Positions 10,701 to 21,673 of a DNA stretch of 64,000 bases are shown here, in pieces. The notes beneath the pieces were generated by a model, which was not told where the DNA came from, did not search any database, and saw only the letters and a list, made by a program, of their open reading frames with translations. This DNA is from Lentinus brumalis (Eukaryota; Basidiomycota; Agaricomycetes; Polyporales; Polyporaceae), in the NCBI GenBank assembly GCA_001792895.1, contig MARA01000012.1, positions 620,001 through 684,000 of the forward strand, written 5' to 3'. How positions within the stretch are numbered: the stretch's first letter is position 1; every line of letters starts with the position of its first letter. The translations under genes and the position numbers were made by a program.

Positions 10701-13700
10701 GGACCCAGGTCTGCTGCGTGCGGATGGGTGAGTTCTCCGCGCAGTCGTGCAAGTCTCCGCCGTACTCACTCGTGCGTTTGCGCCTCAGGAGACGAGTGGC
10801 GGGTGCGTACACTGCGTTGAGGCCTGAGGGTATCGCACGACACGCTGAGGTCCCTGCGTCTTACCGTCTCGCGACCGAAACTGATTGCTGGGACCGAGGC
10901 AACGCCCAGTGGCACCGCGCTGTTGCTCGGAATGCAGGGCGAGGCATCGAGAAATGCCGGATCCGAGAGAGAAGCCCGGATCGTGCGCCGCAGGGAAGCG
11001 TCCCTCGTTCATCGGTGTTGCTACGGTCGAGACGTGTGTTCGAACGGTACGTACTCTTGCTCTGGTGTGGGTTGGTGCAAGCTGTGATCTCATTGGTAAA
11101 GCGCTACATACTCACTACAGATCGAGTTTTGTATCTTCGAAGTACAAGATCGCCGAGGGCTCGGACGCACTACGACGAATGTCCTCGCGCACTTGAGTCA
11201 CCGTCGCATGCAGTGGGAAGACATCTCTTTAGGGATGCGAGGGTAGGAAGCGAGATGTGCTCGGAAGCTTCGAATCAAGGGCCTGAGCGGTGTTTTGCGT
11301 CCTTGGCGATTCGTACACTCCCGGGACAAGACGCTTCTTGCGATCGCCTGACCAGCTCCCAGACGTCTGCGTCACGGTGACATCTCCACGGCACGTATGG
11401 ACGGGCATCTGGCATGTATGCACTTGGGTGAGCGTGCGCGCATCCTGGCTGCGCTAGGAGACTCCATTCTGACGAGGCGTCGTAGCTTGTGCTGTAAACC
11501 GTAGGCAGAAGCAATATATGTTGATACACACGCACGGACTGCGTTGACTGCGTCCTCTCTTCCGGGCGCGGCTCGTAGAGACGTCCCGATCTCGCCATTG
11601 TATAGGAGCCGGATAGCAAGAGTTCGATGGTCAAGCGGCGTCCATGGTCCGGGAGAACGGTGCGTGTGTCCAGTTGAGTTCGTAGCATGAACGTTCGGAC
11701 AAGTCGATCGCTGACCGCGACTGTGTCTAGATACGCGGCGACGTCTTCAACTCGCAGATATGTACGGAGGTTGCGAGATGCGACACCAGATGCTGGCTCA
11801 CACGTTGTACCTGTAGCGGTTGTGGGAGATGCAAGGTCGACGCGTTGGGTAAGGCCAGCAAAGGACAGGCAAAGGTGGATCTCGATATCAGGCTTTGCTT
11901 CGCAAGCTCGATACGGTTCGTGTCCCGCGCGCGTACTTCGCGTCTTGAGTTGTGTCATTGGCCAGTAGCGAAGGTATCTACTAGACAACATGTCCCCTTT
12001 CATCTCCGTCCGGATATAGACTTATCGCGGTGTAGCTCGACGTCCGCGTGAAACTGAACGTCAATGGCTAGACTCAAGGCAAGTCTCAGAAGCGAACTCC
12101 GCCTCGGCCGTCGAATTCCCGGTTGCCGTCGACCGTTGCAATTGGCGTGAATGAGGAGCTGAGAGTGCCGCATTGGTATGTTCCTCATAGCTGGGTCTGT
12201 CTGCTCGGACTCTGACCAAGCGTGAAAGATACAGAATAGCTGCAGCGAGCCGATGGCGCGCTCTTCGACCTTGGCAGGCTCGCTCACAAGCGGTGTGCGA
12301 ATGAGATGTTCTCATGATCCCGGGCTTCAAGACACCCGAATGTCGGACCGATCTGGTGCGTGTGACGTCGAGTATATTGTCCCTTCTGTCGCTTCTCACC
12401 GGCTTCGTGGATTGTTTGCAGCCTGAAGCCCGGCGGTCCGACGCAATCAGCCTAGGAACTTCAAGTTGAGTTCGGAGTGGCCATCATGTACGACTGCTCT
12501 AGTCTCTCGGACTGTCCTTGTAAGTACTGCCAGCCCAATTGGACGCTATGTAGGCCATTTCCTGGCCAGTGCACCTTTATTTCGTTGACTCCGAGACTCC
12601 CTCCAGCGCCGTTACGGCCTTACGAGCGTACCAGGTCTGGTTGAAAGCATGCGTTCACACGCAGCTTCGCCGTGACCTCGGAGGCGAAGATCGGGCGGTC
12701 AGCTCGCGAGCTGCAAAGCTTCCCAGCTGCAGAGAGGCCGTGCATGTGTGGTCTTTGGTGAGGCTACTAAGCTAGAATGTACTAGTACATGGACCTCGTG
12801 TACGAGTTGACAATGTGCTGTCCCAAGTCGCGCACTCATGTCCAGTCCCCTGATGATTGCAAGACCTCGCTCCCTCACCGGGACTCAATGTGAGTGCGTG
12901 CGTGCCTCGGCAACTATATTCGACCAAGGAATGTTGCCCGGAGTTCGTGCAAAGAAATATGCGACTTGCTGAATGAAGCACGCGCTGTGCGCGATGCAAG
13001 GTACCGAAGATGGAGTTGACAGGCTCTGGGTCATTGCCTTGCTCACCTAGACCGTACACTTCTGCAGTCCCAGCTTGCAACACATAGATTAAGGACACCA
13101 AGGAGCATGGTGCCATGCCAGTAAGTACGCAGCACTCCCGGAGATATGAGTTTCCACAAGTCTACGTCTACAGCGTGCTCGCTTCCTGTCTCGAGCCTGC
13201 TTCCAGGCAACCTTCTGATCACGGTCTCGTGATCGTGTCCCACGCGTCGCGACGCGTACCTTCGCAAGACTCCTGGACCCGAACAATTGTCTGTCAATTT
13301 TCTACATCAGCGTGCTCATCAATGCTTCACACGAAATGTGGTTACACACGCTATAACATGCTTGCACAGGTACAGTGCTCGGGACGGCGATTTACTGATG
13401 TGGGACGCAGCAGCCCAGCACATGGGCGCCGGCAAGTATCTATCTGTTTCTCTAGACTCGAGTTGCTCGACTGACGAGGCACGCAGCCACACAGACGAGC
13501 GGAGTGAACGGCGGAGGAAGGAGACACGGGTCACCGATCGCATAACCACAGCTTGCCCGATACGGTGTTTCCCATGTCAACGAACGGCCGAGGTGCACGC
13601 AACAACCCCAACTAGGATGGCCGTTAGCCACCCAAGAAGCATTCATATTACTTATTACGCCATACCGCGAGACGTCCGAATTTCTCGATCTGGGACAAGC

Positions 13701-13849
13701 ACGCATAGTTCCGCGGCGTGTCTTGTTTGCTCTTCCCGCCAGAACATTGCCCTGGGCGTACCACCACGTTTCCGTCTTCCCACTCTCATCTCGCCCCCAT
13801 CCTCTCCCTCTCAGCTCGACTCTGCGCTACCGCTTTCTCCTGCGCCGCT

Positions 13850-15360
13850 CGAGCGGTCCCAGCCATCACACACATACTGTAGCGTGTCGACGCGCTCTGC
13901 ATTGCTCGAAGACTACTACGGTACATCTGGTGCAACTCCAGCGTCCTCGACAAGCTCGAACTACGGTACGTGTCCTGCGCCGTTCAGCTAGCCAGATCGC
14001 GCTGACACGGGCATCTACAGCGTATCCACCGGAAACTCCGAAGTGCAATGAGACGCAGCGCTTCGTCTGGACTCTACACCGCGTTCCAGAACGCGTCTCA
14101 GCACGCGTTAAGACGACACGGTACGTGGCTCTCGATGTCCCTGTGCATCATGAGGTCAGCATTGTGCTAATCACCCGTGTCGTGTAGACCCGGCGCGTCA
14201 TATGTCCCCCATATCATGCGGCAGCCACACGACGCTGCACAGAAGGTGGACCGTCGTCGGGTACGTACCTGCTTGCAATGCGAACGAGCGAACGTGTTGC
14301 TCATCGCCATGTTCATCTTCCAGCTCTCCGGCCATCCACTGACACCGAGGTCGCCGCATTGCTGAGCGGACAACCTCCCGAGCGTTCATCCTGCTGGTAC
14401 GTACCTTTCTCTCCCTCTACGCGTGTCAGCACGCAGCGCGGCTGACCATACTGTGTAGTCATTCCACTTGAATTCTACCTCCCAGCGTCGTCGTACTCGT
14501 CGGGCTCGTGGGACGATATCTGGGCGCCGGAGGTTCAGTCCTTCGTCGCGTTTACTCATCCTGCGGCCGAGGTCTACACAGCGTGCCACAGGCTGTCAAT
14601 AGAGGTGCGTACCGGTCTTTCGCAGCCCATGCACGGCCGACTGACTGTCGACCATCGTCCCAGACGTCACCTCTGCGGTAAGCTCGCAGCCAGGCGTACC
14701 TGCGACTGCCACCAGCCAGCTCTGGAGACAGTGGACGCGTCCTCGTCTACTGGTACAGTCTGGTCGTCTCGGACCCACCTTTCAAGCTGCTCTGACGGAG
14801 ACAAGCGGTACGTACCTCGGTCTCATCCCGGCTGGACTGCACAGGCTGATACCATGTCATGATCAGCGTGTCTCCATACCTCGTGAGATTGTGAGCAAGA
14901 CGCATGAGAAGACGGCGCGAGTAGGCAAGACGCTGCGCCGCTCCGAAGCCGTCTGGGACGCGACAAGTCCAGCGCAGAGCGTGTCTTGGGGAAACTCGAC
15001 GCGTCGTTGTCGCCCAGCTCATGACGAGTGGTACGTACCTTCGTGCACATCTCGTACGCGTACTGAAGACGTCCCAGGTCTCCCGGACGCCGTCTCCTGC
15101 CATTTCTTGGCAACCGGGAGCGGAGTCGCACTCGCTGTAGATGGAGACCGCTGTCGCAAAGTACGTACCTTTTCCCTGACGCCTCCGAGCTACTGGCGGA
15201 CTTGGCTGATGGCAAACTCTGCAGCAGCTTCAAGTCGCTCTCATCGACGTCCGCTGCTAGACACGCGTCTTCCGGCGTGGACCGGCGAGCTCCAGAGTGT
15301 CGAAGGTGAGCATATGCATCCCGGATTCAGGCTGCCGGTGCTGACATAGATCTCGCAGAG
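13850..15360 (+). pseudogene. decayed intron-rich gene, copy 2, unidentified
   Basis: This is the counterpart of 2,810-4,290, with donors at 14261, 14397, 14605 (GTGCGTACC variant), 14808, 15031 and 15161. Some exons read better here than in copy 1. The segment 14,459-14,604 has an open frame ending AAEVYTACHRLSIE. The segment from about 14,869 reads through VSKTHEKTARVGKTLRRSEA. Phases do not join into one long frame, so this copy is also likely inactive. No domain was recognised. Low expression or a non-coding role for the spliced transcript cannot be excluded. Confidence 0.5.
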
Positions 15361-15839
15361 CTGACAGATAACGCGCAGAGACAGCGCAGACGCGAGAGCA
15401 GGCGGCGCAGGTGGGAGGCGGGCAGACGGAGGCAGCAGCGGTGTGGTGGTCGAGAGTAGACTTGCGCACTTCTCGGAACGTGCGAAGTCGTAGAATAGGC
15501 GCCCGTGCTCGTTTCGACGCAGAGTCCTCGAGAACGCGTTACATCGCTGCAGCGTGTGTGTACTGTACGCAGTTCGTCAATGAAACACGCTCTTCCACAC
15601 CCTCTCGCTGGTCTGTTTCGCTGGGATCGCGGGCGTCGAGTTCCAGCCGCTACTGCGCGCTGTGTCCTCTCCTCCTGCTCAAGAAACCTTTCGAGCACCC
15701 TCGCAAACGTCTTCACGCTGTATGTCAGGGCAACGAAATATATTTCTGTCTACATACACGTCTACCTACAACCGACACAAGACTTACCGTGCTGTCGACC
15801 CTCCTCTTCCACCTCATCGCCGCCGCCGCCGCCGTCCCC

Positions 15840-15865
15840 ATCCCTCCCTCCCTCCCTCCCTCCCG
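15840..15865 (+). repeat. CCCT tract, longer than in copy 1
   Basis: Six CCCT units here compared with about two, then a C run, at 4,767-4,783 in copy 1. On the - strand this reads GGGA repeats, a sequence able to form G-quadruplexes. Confidence 0.85.
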
Positions 15866-16043
15866 CCGCGTCTATACCCCCAGAACACCCACCGTGCCTA
15901 TACCCTCCAGGAAACACCCTAAGGTGAAGCTTGCATCTGGTGCATCTGCTTCGCACTCCGCTGATGGCCTAACCACCCCGCAGCCGCCGCGCCCGCCCGC
16001 CCCGGACGCGAGCAGCAACCCCGCGTGCCTGCAGATCCCGGCT

Positions 16044-16745
16044 CGAGAGGTCGCCACGCACAACGGGACGACGCGACTTCAGCGAAGACTTGAGTGGCTC
16101 ACCCGACTTCTTCCGCGCGATGCTGGCGGCTAACGATTGTGGCGCAGAGAATGCGCGATTGCTTGTGCCCTCGGCGCGGATGTTGGCGGTGAGCGCGACA
16201 GAAGCCGAGGACTCGGCGAGCGGAAGCGTCTTCTTGAGGTCGTCCAGGTCGATGTGGAGGTCGACGCGAGGCGAAGACGACGCACGGGGAGTCTCGTTAC
16301 CGGACATGTCTTCAGTCGAAGACTGGCTCGCAGGGAACGCCACACCCTTCTCAAGCTGGGATGCACTTCTCGACCTGAGAACGGCCGGCGTGGGAGTCGA
16401 GTCGGCGGGCGAACGGAAAGCTTGCATCTTGGGGGTGCGGGTGCGCTTAGCGCGAGGGTGCATCTGGACGTACGACTCCGAACCGCTGGACGAGCTGGAC
16501 GCCTCGTCCTGAGCGGGCGGCTCCACGCGAGGGGGAGTCGGGGGTTGTACTACCAAGACGGTGGGCACTGCGGAGGTGCCTGCCAAGGGAGCCTCCGCGG
16601 CCACGATACGGTGGATCGTCGTGGCGGGGGGCGTTGACGGTGCGGAGAGGGTGGCCAAAGTGATCGAGCGCGACGATGACGACCGACGTGGGATGCGCGG
16701 GAGGGGCGCGCCCGCACTGTTCGAGTGCCGCGTGTAGTAGTCCAT
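16044..16745 (-). pseudogene. CBM21/Gac1-like N-terminal fragment, copy 2 (truncated)
   Basis: An open frame of 234 codons starts at the ATG at 16745. It is Ser/Pro-rich and contains two blocks, STEDMSGNETPRASS and RKKSGEPLKSSLKS. From memory of the family these resemble the N-terminal half of basidiomycete CBM21 proteins, regulatory subunits that tether type-1 phosphatase to glycogen. In such proteins the sequence after GDLS continues to a phosphatase-binding RVxF-type motif and then the CBM21 domain. Here it runs into unrelated GC-rich sequence and a stop at 15969. I infer a truncated gene fragment caught in the duplicated block. Family assignment is by motif memory only. Confidence 0.5.
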
Positions 16746-17467
16746 GGGGGCGGCGTACGCGTGGAGGTTGAGTACCGTGTTCATGAGGATCGTTGTCTGT
16801 GGGGTCTGGGGGAGGGACAATCAGCACCAAGGGGAAGGTTCTGCGGCTGACGCGCGGGTGACACAGCAGGGATCTCGACATTTCCGACGACCGAGGCTGA
16901 CACCTTTTCGGTGATTGCAGCCGACAGGATACCTTTCGTCCATATGCGCCGTGCAAAGAGACAAAGGGTAACCACGGGCGCATATACCCAGACCTTTCGC
17001 GCGTCGGAGATGCGAATATGCCTGTGGTGCGACCACCACAGCGCACAGGGGGATTACTCACCTGCTTAGTGACGTCGCTTGCGGGGAGACCTTGCGAGCG
17101 CTGGGCCGAATGGTCGAAGGCGTTGAAAACGATAAGTATAGGAAAAAGGTGTCGCTGGACGCGAGCAAAGGGACCGGGGGAGCACTGCGGAGGAAGCGAC
17201 GCAGACCGAACTATAATGTATGGAGGAGAATCATTGCTGGTCAGCCGCCGCCCGCGAGAGGGACGAGAACAGAATGGAGCGATGGGGAACGGAGAGACTC
17301 ACCAGAAGCCGTCAGTAGTGTTCCGGCGCAGGGGTGCGCAGACGGCAGATCCTGGGCGCGGCGCGTGTGAGACGGCGGGAGCGCGACGAGGGCAGCAGCG
17401 TGCTCACCAGGTAAGACAGTGAGCGGGCTGTCTGGCACGGCGACCTCTTGGGACACGACGGCCGGCG

Positions 17468-17491
17468 GGGAGGGAGGGAGGGAGGGAGGGG
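17468..17491 (+). repeat. GGGA tract, longer than in copy 1
   Basis: About five GGGAGG-type units here versus two to three at 6,377-6,391 in copy 1. It is G-quadruplex-prone on the + strand. Confidence 0.85.
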
Positions 17492-17734
17492 GCGGACGTG
17501 GGGGTCGGGTGGCAAGAGACAGCGGGCAAAAAAGCCATCGAAGTGGTTCATCTCCCACGCGCGCCTAGGGGCGATGCGAATTAGCTCTGGCATCAATTTC
17601 CGGTCTGGGCCACACACTAAAGTGGAGTCCCCTGTCTACTGGCTCGAGGCTGCCGCTCTGGGCCGCATCCGTCCACCGTGAGTCCTCCTGAGTGCTGCCA
17701 GTGAGTACGAGTCCTGCTCGACAATTCTGAGACA

Positions 17735-17920
17735 CAGTCAGCCTCGTCGACGGGCTCCCGACGAGCATCGGGCTTGGTGAGCAGAAGGCCGTGCTTATCA
17801 GGACAGTCGCAGATTGTGTCGCTGCTTATCGCGGCGACAGGTCCGGCTTTCCAGACGCTGCGACACCGCAGCGGTCGTTCGATTTTCGACGCCCTCGTTG
17901 CGGCGTTCGTCCCCAACGTA
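17735..17920 (+). pseudogene. exon-like fragment, unidentified (copy 2)
   Basis: This is the counterpart of 6,620-6,835. The frame with SLVDGLPTSIGLGEQKAV is broken from the frame with LLIAATGPAFQTLRHRSGR by a small indel, so this copy is not translatable through. A canonical GTAAGT donor follows the last block. Similarity between the two large copies ends here. Confidence 0.35.
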
Positions 17921-18219
17921 AGTATGTATGTGTTATATGACGGCTTGGCCAGACTTGGGGCCCATGGGGAATGGTGGGGCGAAGTGATTCCCCATCGCAA
18001 CGGGGACGACGGAGAGGGGCGGCGCGGCGGCCCTGGGCGGGAGAACCTCCGTCCGAACATGGTCGAACAGAGAGCTCGCGGAACTTGGTCTAAGTACCAA
18101 AAATTCACCACCCTTTACTCGTTCTCCTAAGCTAGAGACGGGAGACCTTGTTGTGTCTGTAGACGACTTCGTGCTGCGCACGGACGGTACTATAGGACCC
18201 CCGACAATAGCGCCAAAAT
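17921..18219. other. no gene seen
   Basis: Sequence between the end of the duplicated block and the short direct repeats. It contains no coding frame that I can support and no RNA gene. Confidence 0.5.
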
Positions 18220-18330
18220 GCCTCATACACCATCCGGACAAAATTGGCCGTCCGGGAGGGCCTATGCCTGATAATTGTCCGGACAAAACGCGAAAATGTC
18301 CGCATGCCTGATACAAAAATCCGGACAAAT
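18220..18330 (+). repeat. three short direct repeats with TCCGGACAAA core
   Basis: Three units lie at about 18,220-18,245, 18,266-18,288 and 18,306-18,330. Each contains GCCT(C/G)AT, then A-rich bases, then (A/G)TCCGGACAAA. The spacing is about 40-46 bp. They sit just outside the left end of the transposon (18,360). They could be subterminal repeats of an older element or a preferred insertion context. No function is shown by the sequence. Confidence 0.6.
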
Positions 18331-18359
18331 TGAGGCTGCTCGTCGGTACGATCGCTCAG

Positions 18360-18380
18360 CCCCGACAAAACCTCCGGCGA
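18360..18380 (+). repeat. transposon left terminal inverted repeat
   Basis: CCCCGACAAAACCTCCGGCGA, a perfect inverse of 26,427-26,447. The two flanking bases AG also pair with CT at the right end, so the repeat could be counted as up to 23 bp. Immediately inside, the ends diverge. Confidence 0.9.
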
Positions 18381-18890
18381 TTATTTCCGTTTGTCTACGT
18401 ATAATCTAGTGTCTTTTCGTAAGTACCGCGCGAATCCGACCTCCCTGGTCACTTATACGAGCTGGCTCGTATGTTCGCGTATCCCCCAAACGGAGTCAAA
18501 CGCCAACATACGGCGACCGTCGTGAAATATCGGCAACTTTCGTGTAACTCCGAGCTAAAATCGGATACGCGACCGCGGTCGTTCGTAGCTCACACATCCG
18601 AATAAATACGATGCCATACTATGCTTGACTGCTGTTTACGAATACATGGCGTATAATACAGTGGGATTCCGGATGAAACAGTGCCCGCATGCCCCTCAAT
18701 CTACCCGTACCGGCTGCCCAGAGCAGGCTGGTCGTACTTGTACGCTCGCGCGCTGGGAGGTGTAGTTGAGAGGCCCAAGGGCGGGGAGCGGAAGGCGGGA
18801 GGCGAGAAGATCATGCGGATGTTTTCTGCTGAGGACGCAGGTTAGCACAGAGCAGGGCGCACCGAATAGAGCGTACACTAGAGCGTACAC

Positions 18891-21409
18891 TTACCTTGCT
18901 GTTGTAGGAACGGCGAAGTTTCTGCAACTCATCTGCGTCAGTATCAGTGTACACAACAGCAGGACGTAGCACGTACGTTCTTCTCGTTGTCAGACATCTG
19001 GCTGTAATGCTGCGTGAACTCGTCCTGGGTCCCCTGCGTCTTCGCGTACCACTCGCGCGCGTAGGCCCACCTGTGAGACCTGTCAGCGAAGGTCCCATTC
19101 ACGCAGCTCTGCACATACATGGCACCTCCAACGTCCTTGCTCGGGGGCCACTCTTCGATCTTGCGCGGAGGTCGCTTGGCGTTGGCTGCTGTGCTTGTGA
19201 TGGGGCAAGATGTCGACGTCGACGGAGTGGAGGATGCATGTGCAGCACCCCCGGAGGGTGAGGGAGTTGCAGGTGGTGCAGACACAGCGGCGAGGGGTAC
19301 TCCGGGGGTGACGGTGACCAGAGGTGCCGCAGTAGCGTCGGCTAGGCCATCTGGCTGGTCCTTGGACTGCACCTCGGCTGACCCTGGCGCCTTCTTGACA
19401 GCCTTCGGCCTGGGCTTTGACTTGGGGGCGGGCGGGGGCGGTGGCGGCAGGGTAACTGAGAGGTCCGGAAGGGGCTCTTGGGCGAGCAGGACCATTCTGC
19501 ACAATAACGTGTCAGCGTGGCAGGCAAAGACACCTAAGTAAAACACTTACATGTTGTCTTCGATCTGTGTGATGGACATCAGGAAGAGAACTAGTAGAGA
19601 CGCACAATAGAATGTACGTACCATATCCGAAAGGCCAACGCGCTGCTTGCCTTTGTCGCGCGCGGCAGGAGAAGGGCTCGCGCACGGCGAGGGAGCTGTG
19701 TGAACATGAGCGCATGCCGCACGGCGATATGCAATGCGTAACTTACTCCGGGTGGCTTTGGTCTTCCTCTTCACAGGCGCGGGTGCAGGCGCAGGGTCCT
19801 CCTCGCGGGCGCGCTTCGAGGGCACGCGAGTCAATGGCTCCGGCTTCGCAGCAGACTTGCGTTGTCCGAGCGTGAGGAGGGCACTGTTGCCTTGTGCACC
19901 GGCATCGGATTCGCTGCCCAAGGTGCCGTCACCGTCCATGTACTCGAGCTCACTGGACGCATCAGCGTCGCGAGTGCAGCCCTTCGACTTGCGTCTGACG
20001 GACTGCGCAGCGCGGCTCGGGCGGGTCACCTCCATGGCAGGCTCGTCTGGGTCGTGGATGGTGTATGGTGCCTGCTCGAGCTTGACGTGCTTGTTGTGCT
20101 TCGAGGCTGCGCCCTTGCTGCCACCAATCCTGAGCTTGGCGTCCTTGTTGTAGCTGCGTCCGTGGTCTTCGTAGTAGATACCAGACATTATTACCTTAGC
20201 CTTGTAGTTCCTGTCACAAAGTTGGAGTCGTGGGCAGATCGAACGCAAGCCGTCGTAGCACATCTGCTTGATGCGGATGTCGACGTCCTTCCAGGAAGGT
20301 GGGAGGTTGATGCCAAGGTTGAAGCAGATGTCGAGGAAGTCGTGGCCCCATTGCCGCACGACCTCGTACTCGCGGACATTGGCCGGGGTGCCGTCGATAT
20401 TCTCCAGGAATGCGTGCGCGTCGGTGTTTGTGCCCCTTGGTCGCCTGCCACGCCTCCCAACCTCCTGACCCACAGCTGTGATACCTCGCTTGCTCTTCTT
20501 GTACTCGTTCCAAAGCACATCGGTCCAGAGCATGCACTGCCGGCTGTTAGCGTGACTATATGCGCGCTAAAGCAGCGTCGCAACCCACCTGAAAGTCGTC
20601 TGGGCTCCGCTCGCAGTCATACCCATGTGGTTCGCCCGGAAGCAGAGATGTCGAGGGTTTGCCAATTGCTTGACGCAAGGCTTCTCTGAGGTCGTCTGGG
20701 AGACAGACTAGGAGTGAGGTAGGGCCTAAAAAAGTCAAACGGGACTTACCCATCTGAGAAGACGCGCCGCCGCTCGTGCCAGTGCCTGGACGGCTTCTAT
20801 AGGGAAGCCATAGGGCTTATGGTAGCGTACAGGGCTGACGCGGGAATCGACTCACTTCAGAAGGGCAACTTCAGCTGATAGATTCGCATGATTCTGGCTA
20901 TATGCGCGTGTTAGATGAGTATATTCGTGGGCAAGTAAATGAGCACGCACCGCAGTTGAATGACCTCTTTTTCCAGCATCTGCATCCTGTGGTTTAACTC
21001 GTACGAGGGCGGGGCGGAGAAGCTGGGGAAGGGGGGATGCATGGCCGATTGCATGCCGAAGAAGTGGTTCTGAAGAGTTCTCGTCAGTATATGCGTGTCG
21101 CTGTGCATCGGACATGCAACTTACCTGATCGTGGAGATTCTGTCTCATACTTGCGGGGTCTTGCGGTATCTGGAGTGCACCTGAGGCGGCACGTTCTTCG
21201 GTGTTGTTGCCATGAGTCAAGTCGGGAGCAAGATCATAACCAGAGTAATCTAAAGCTGAGAGAGAACAACGAGAATGCGAAGGCGAAACTGATTGAGAGG
21301 GCATGGAATTGCCACGAGTGTGCGAGGCGAACAGGTTGGTGCCGAAAGCTGGAGAACGGATTTCAGAATGAGAGGTCGAGCCAGAGGCAGAGGAGAGAGG
21401 TTCAGACAT
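18891..21409 (-). CDS. transposon accessory protein A, about 696 aa, function unknown
   Basis: Nine exons fit in frame: 21409-21125, 21069-20951, 20897-20856, 20796-20750, 20695-20589, 20536-19622, 19564-19551, 19496-18977 and 18932-18891. Introns are 44-59 nt with GT/AG ends. The seventh exon is only 14 nt and is needed to keep the frame. The N-terminal part is Ser-rich with a short coiled-coil-like stretch (MLEKEVIQLR). The centre holds a conserved-looking segment around residues 200-340 (MLWTDVLWNEYKKSK; WGHDFLDICFNLGINLP). After that comes a long basic Pro/Ala/Lys-rich region, then a C-terminal piece with AYAREWYAKTQGTQDEF. No known domain was recognised. By position it may play the role of the DNA-binding accessory protein of other TNP2-group elements, which is inference. 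The last exon and stop are the least certain parts. Confidence 0.65.
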
Positions 21410-21673
21410 GTCCGAGTGTCCTGTCGTATCGTACAATGGGCGAGATTATGTATACTATTCTACATGAAAGGGTATGGGTGTGGTGGTATGAAGACAAGGG
21501 CAGGTGCGGTGTTTGGCGCTGGTGTGCGCTCGAAATGGACCCTCCGTAGTTCTCGGGATTTGCTGTGGCGGATTGGCGGCACTCTGCAACAGGATCGTCG
21601 CTCTATCTGCTTGACCACGACGATCATCCTCAGGCTTCTGCTTCCTCTTGGGTTCTCTATTACCAAACTTGCA
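21410..21673. promoter_or_regulatory. putative bidirectional promoter of accessory genes A and B
   Basis: 264 bp separate the start codons of the divergent genes A (-) and B (+) inside the transposon. No other coding frame is convincing here. A shared promoter is inferred from layout only; no defined motif was identified. Confidence 0.4.

Larger units (their letters stand above)
11046..17920. repeat. segmental duplication, copy 2
   Basis: This is the direct repeat of 1-6,900 in the same orientation. It keeps the order of the decayed + strand gene, the CCCT-rich tract, the - strand CBM21-like fragment and the fragment at about 17,735-17,920. Several indels differ from copy 1: a CCCT tract is longer here (15,840-15,865), and a base missing near 5,321 in copy 1 is present here. 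The right boundary is close to 17,920, about 430 bp before the transposon insertion. No terminal inverted repeats or long terminal repeats were found at the edges, so it looks like segmental duplication rather than a single mobile element. Confidence 0.9.

Noticed and set aside
1..17920. LTR retrotransposon or Helitron as the source of the duplicated block
   Set aside because: No reverse transcriptase, integrase, Rep or helicase motifs, no matching LTR ends and no terminal hairpin were seen.
19862..20689. 275-codon + strand open frame inside the transposon
   Set aside because: It mirrors exons 5 and 6 of accessory gene A on the - strand, which are supported by several in-phase introns.
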